DNA of 7,888 nt from an uncultured Amaricoccus sp. (lineage in GTDB: Bacteria; Pseudomonadota; Alphaproteobacteria; Rhodobacterales; Rhodobacteraceae). Under the pieces are notes generated by a model. That model saw only the letters and a list, made by a program, of their open reading frames with translations. It was not told where the DNA came from and did no database searches. Location: contig NZ_CALLYO010000330.1 in NCBI RefSeq assembly GCF_937858865.1, positions 1-7,888 on the forward strand. The letters are read 5' to 3'. The position numbers and the translations under genes were made by a program. Positions 6,135 through 7,888 of this stretch are shown one piece after another (position 1 is the first letter of the stretch; the number at the start of each line of letters is the position of its first letter).

Positions 6135-6848
6135 ATGGCAAGGATTACCGGAACGAACGGCGCAAACACGCTGCGCGGCACCACGCTCGCGGATACGATT
6201 CGCGGCCTCGGCGGCAACGACTGGATTTCCGCCGGCGCCGGCAACGACGATATCGACGGCGGCAGCGGCAGCGACAGGATCTACGGCGGCGAGGGTCACG
6301 ACGAGATCGACGGCAACAGCGGGAACGACTGGATCAAAGCCGGCACCGGCAACGACGAAGTCGACGGCGGCAGCGGTCACGACACGATCTTGGGCGAAGA
6401 CGGTCACGACGAGATCGACGGCGGCGGCGACAACGACTGGCTCTCGGGCGGCAACGGCAACGATGAAGTCGACGGCGACAGCGGCCACGACACGCTGTAC
6501 GGCGATGCCGGCCACGATACGCTCGACGGCGGCAGCGGCAACGACCGGCTCTACGGCGGAACGGGCAACGACCGGATCGAGGGCGGCAGTGGCCACGACA
6601 CCATGTACGGCGGCTCGGGCGCCGACGTCTTCGAGTTCGAGCGCGGGGACCGCGGCAGCGACCGGATCAAGGACTGGCAGGACGGCATCGACCGGCTCGA
6701 CATCGAGGACTTCAACCTCTCACTGTCGCAGGCGCGGGCGGCCGGCAAGCAGGTCGGCAGCGATGTGCGCTTCGACTTCGACGGCAGCATCGTGGTGATC
6801 GAGGACGCGAAGCTCGCGGCCTTCACGGCCGACGACTTCATCCTCTGA
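6135..6848 (+). CDS. Small secreted RTX calcium-binding protein
   Basis: A 237-residue acidic protein without an N-terminal signal peptide. After a short lead (1-21, MARITGTNGANTLRGT...) come 16 unbroken nonapeptides of the GGxGxDxUx type at 22-165, which fold into a parallel beta-roll when calcium binds. Residues 166-237 resemble the C-terminal domain of serralysin-type proteins: DVFEFE, GSDRIKDWQDGIDRLDIEDF, and the final AAFTADDFIL, the usual end of type I secretion substrates. It should leave the cell in one step through an ABC/membrane-fusion/TolC exporter, which is not encoded here. There is no protease, lipase, lectin or adhesin domain, so it is a beta-roll and secretion domain alone. 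It uses codons rare in its neighbours (AGG, ATT, GGA, AAA), which may hint at different ancestry. It follows the kinase by 108 bases and probably has its own promoter. Confidence 0.92.
   Translation: MARITGTNGANTLRGTTLADTIRGLGGNDWISAGAGNDDIDGGSGSDRIYGGEGHDEIDGNSGNDWIKAGTGNDEVDGGSGHDTILGEDGHDEIDGGGDNDWLSGGNGNDEVDGDSGHDTLYGDAGHDTLDGGSGNDRLYGGTGNDRIEGGSGHDTMYGGSGADVFEFERGDRGSDRIKDWQDGIDRLDIEDFNLSLSQARAAGKQVGSDVRFDFDGSIVVIEDAKLAAFTADDFIL
6198..6629 (+). repeat. 27-base tandem repeats within a 108-base higher-order repeat (RTX array)
   Basis: Sixteen in-frame units of 27 bases encode the nonapeptides. They group as four blocks of four: within blocks the units end mostly in NDW, then NDE/NDD, then SDR/HDT, then HDE/HDT. 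Bases 6294-6314 and 6402-6422 are identical at a distance of 108. By hand count the blocks 6306-6413 and 6414-6521 agree at about 83 of 108 bases. The array probably grew by duplication of a four-unit block. Confidence 0.85.
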
Positions 6849-6853
6849 TCCGG

Positions 6854-6885
6854 CGCGAGGGGCGGTATTACCCCCGCCCCTCGCG
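6854..6885 (+). terminator. Hairpin terminator after the RTX gene
   Basis: A perfect 12-base inverted repeat, CGCGAGGGGCGG (6854-6865) and CCGCCCCTCGCG (6874-6885), encloses the 8-base loop TATTACCC. It begins 5 bases after the RTX stop. Only GTTGG follows rather than a T tract, so termination may be partial or helped by Rho. It separates RTX transcription from metG. The rest of the gap to metG (6886-6956) shows no convincing promoter. Confidence 0.75.
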
Positions 6886-6956
6886 TTGGCCCTAGCCTCT
6901 GGCCAGCGGCCGCAGGATGCCCTATTCCCGGGCTCTCGCATGACCCCGGGGCCCGC

Positions 6957-7888
6957 ATGGCACGCATCCTCATCACCTCCGCGCTCCCCTACATCAACGG
7001 GGTCAAGCACCTCGGCAACCTGGTTGGCAGCCAGCTCCCGGCCGACGTCTACGCCCGCTACGCCCGCGCCCGCGGCCACGAGGTGCTGCTGATCTGCGCC
7101 ACCGACGAGCACGGCACGCCGGCCGAGCTCGCCGCCGCCGAGGCCGGCGAGCCGGTCGCCGACTATTGCGCCCGGCTCTGGCAGGTGCAGAAGGACCTCG
7201 TCGACGGCTTCCGCCTCTCCTTCGACCACTACGGCCGCTCCTCGAGCCCGGAGAACCACGCCCTCACCCAGCATTTCGCCGGTCGCCTCGCCGACAACGG
7301 CCTCATCTCCGAGGTGGCCGAGCGGCAGATCTACTCCGCCGCCGACGGCCGCTTCCTCCCCGACCGCTACGTCGTCGGCACCTGCCCGAACTGCGGCTAT
7401 CCGCGCGCCCGCGGCGACCAGTGCGAGAACTGCACCAAGCAGCTCGACCCCACCGACCTCATCGAGCCCCGCTCCGCCATCTCGGGCTCGACCGACCTCG
7501 AGATCCGCGAGACCCGGCACCTCTACCTGCGCCAGAGCCTGCTGCGCGACAGGCTGCGGGAGTGGATCGTCTCGAAGACCGACTGGCCGGTGCTCTCGAC
7601 CTCGATCGCGCTCAAGTGGCTCGACGACGGCGAGGGGCTGCAGGACCGCTCGATCACCCGCGACCTCTCCTGGGGCATCCCGGTCCGCCGCGGCGACGAG
7701 CCCTGGCCGGGCATGGAGGGCAAGGTCTTCTACGTCTGGTTCGACGCCCCGATCGAGTATATCGGCGCCACCGCCGAGTGGGCGCATGCGAACGGCCTCG
7801 GCGAGGCGGGCTGGCGGCGCTGGTGGCGGACGGACGAGGGCGCCGGGGACGTGCGCTACGTGCAGTTCATGGGCAAGGACAACGTCCC
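6957..7888 (+). CDS. metG: Methionyl-tRNA synthetase (3' partial)
   Basis: Cytoplasmic class I aminoacyl-tRNA synthetase that charges tRNA-Met with methionine using ATP. The first 310 codons are visible. The start [21 protein letters not shown] contains the ATP-binding HIGH motif in the form HLGN (18-21). [12 protein letters not shown] (46-57) follows. A zinc knuckle has C143, C146, C156 and C159 (CPNCGY...CENC), and further core motifs are WGIPV (239-243), [11 protein letters not shown] (260-270) and the final FMGKDNV. The KMSKS loop and anticodon-binding domain lie beyond the window. The sequence matches my memory of Rhodobacterales MetG, where HLGN is the normal form. The ATG at 6957 is chosen because homologues begin this way; only a weak GGGG stretch precedes it. 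It is a housekeeping gene with no evident link to the RTX unit. Confidence 0.96.
   Translation, partial: MARILITSALPYINGVKHLGNLVGSQLPADVYARYARARGHEVLLICATDEHGTPAELAAAEAGEPVADYCARLWQVQKDLVDGFRLSFDHYGRSSSPENHALTQHFAGRLADNGLISEVAERQIYSAADGRFLPDRYVVGTCPNCGYPRARGDQCENCTKQLDPTDLIEPRSAISGSTDLEIRETRHLYLRQSLLRDRLREWIVSKTDWPVLSTSIALKWLDDGEGLQDRSITRDLSWGIPVRRGDEPWPGMEGKVFYVWFDAPIEYIGATAEWAHANGLGEAGWRRWWRTDEGAGDVRYVQFMGKDNV

Noticed and set aside
4656..6596. Long minus-strand open frame (646 codons) opposite the kinase and RTX genes, with repetitive A/V-rich sequence
   Set aside because: It is antisense to two well-supported genes. Its nine-residue periodicity is the mirror of the RTX repeat, and its other sequence is the low-complexity shadow expected in GC-rich DNA.
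6198..6629. CRISPR array suggested by regular 27-base repeats
   Set aside because: The repeats are contiguous without spacers, stay in frame and encode calcium-binding nonapeptides.

Overview
The window is very GC-rich (by eye around 70%), tightly packed, and codes mostly with C- or G-ending codons. The start of methionyl-tRNA synthetase at the right end, with its HLGN form of the HIGH motif and a Cys4 zinc knuckle, reads like the Rhodobacterales (Alphaproteobacteria) protein. The CUT1 sugar transporter and the short RTX protein with a serralysin-type C-terminus fit that group too. No species can be named from this sequence.

Layout, left to right. (1) Positions 1-2744 (+) hold the last three genes of a binding-protein-dependent sugar ABC transporter operon: a MalF-type permease whose first codons lie outside the window, a MalG-type permease, and a MalK/UgpC-type ATPase. 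They are separated by 1 and 4 bases. The solute-binding protein gene is not in view, and the sugar cannot be told. (2) Positions 2745-2928 are a convergent gap of 184 bases with three TTCCAG direct repeats at 11-base spacing. (3) Positions 2929-3603 (-) encode a HAD-family phosphatase or phosphomutase. (4) Positions 3705-6026 (+) hold a PepSY-domain periplasmic protein, an OmpR/PhoB-family response regulator and a PhoQ-like sensor kinase, apparently one operon. (5) Positions 6135-6848 (+) encode a 237-residue RTX protein with 16 unbroken calcium-binding nonapeptides and a type I secretion C-terminus, followed by a strong hairpin. (6) Positions 6957-7888 (+) are the first 310 codons of metG, cut by the window edge.

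The most interesting signal is regulatory. The hexamer CGTCAG occurs in pairs at exact 11-base spacing in two intergenic places: one direct pair just before the PepSY gene, and four copies in one continuous 11-base register (two on each strand) between the kinase stop codon and the RTX gene. OmpR/PhoB-family regulators typically bind direct repeats with this spacing. Both sites are followed by the same ten bases, GCATGGTGCG, which contain a possible -10 element. The simplest reading is that the response regulator controls its own operon and the adjacent RTX gene. This would make PepSY, regulator, kinase and RTX one signalling unit, with a secreted calcium-binding protein as output. This is inference and needs binding or expression data.
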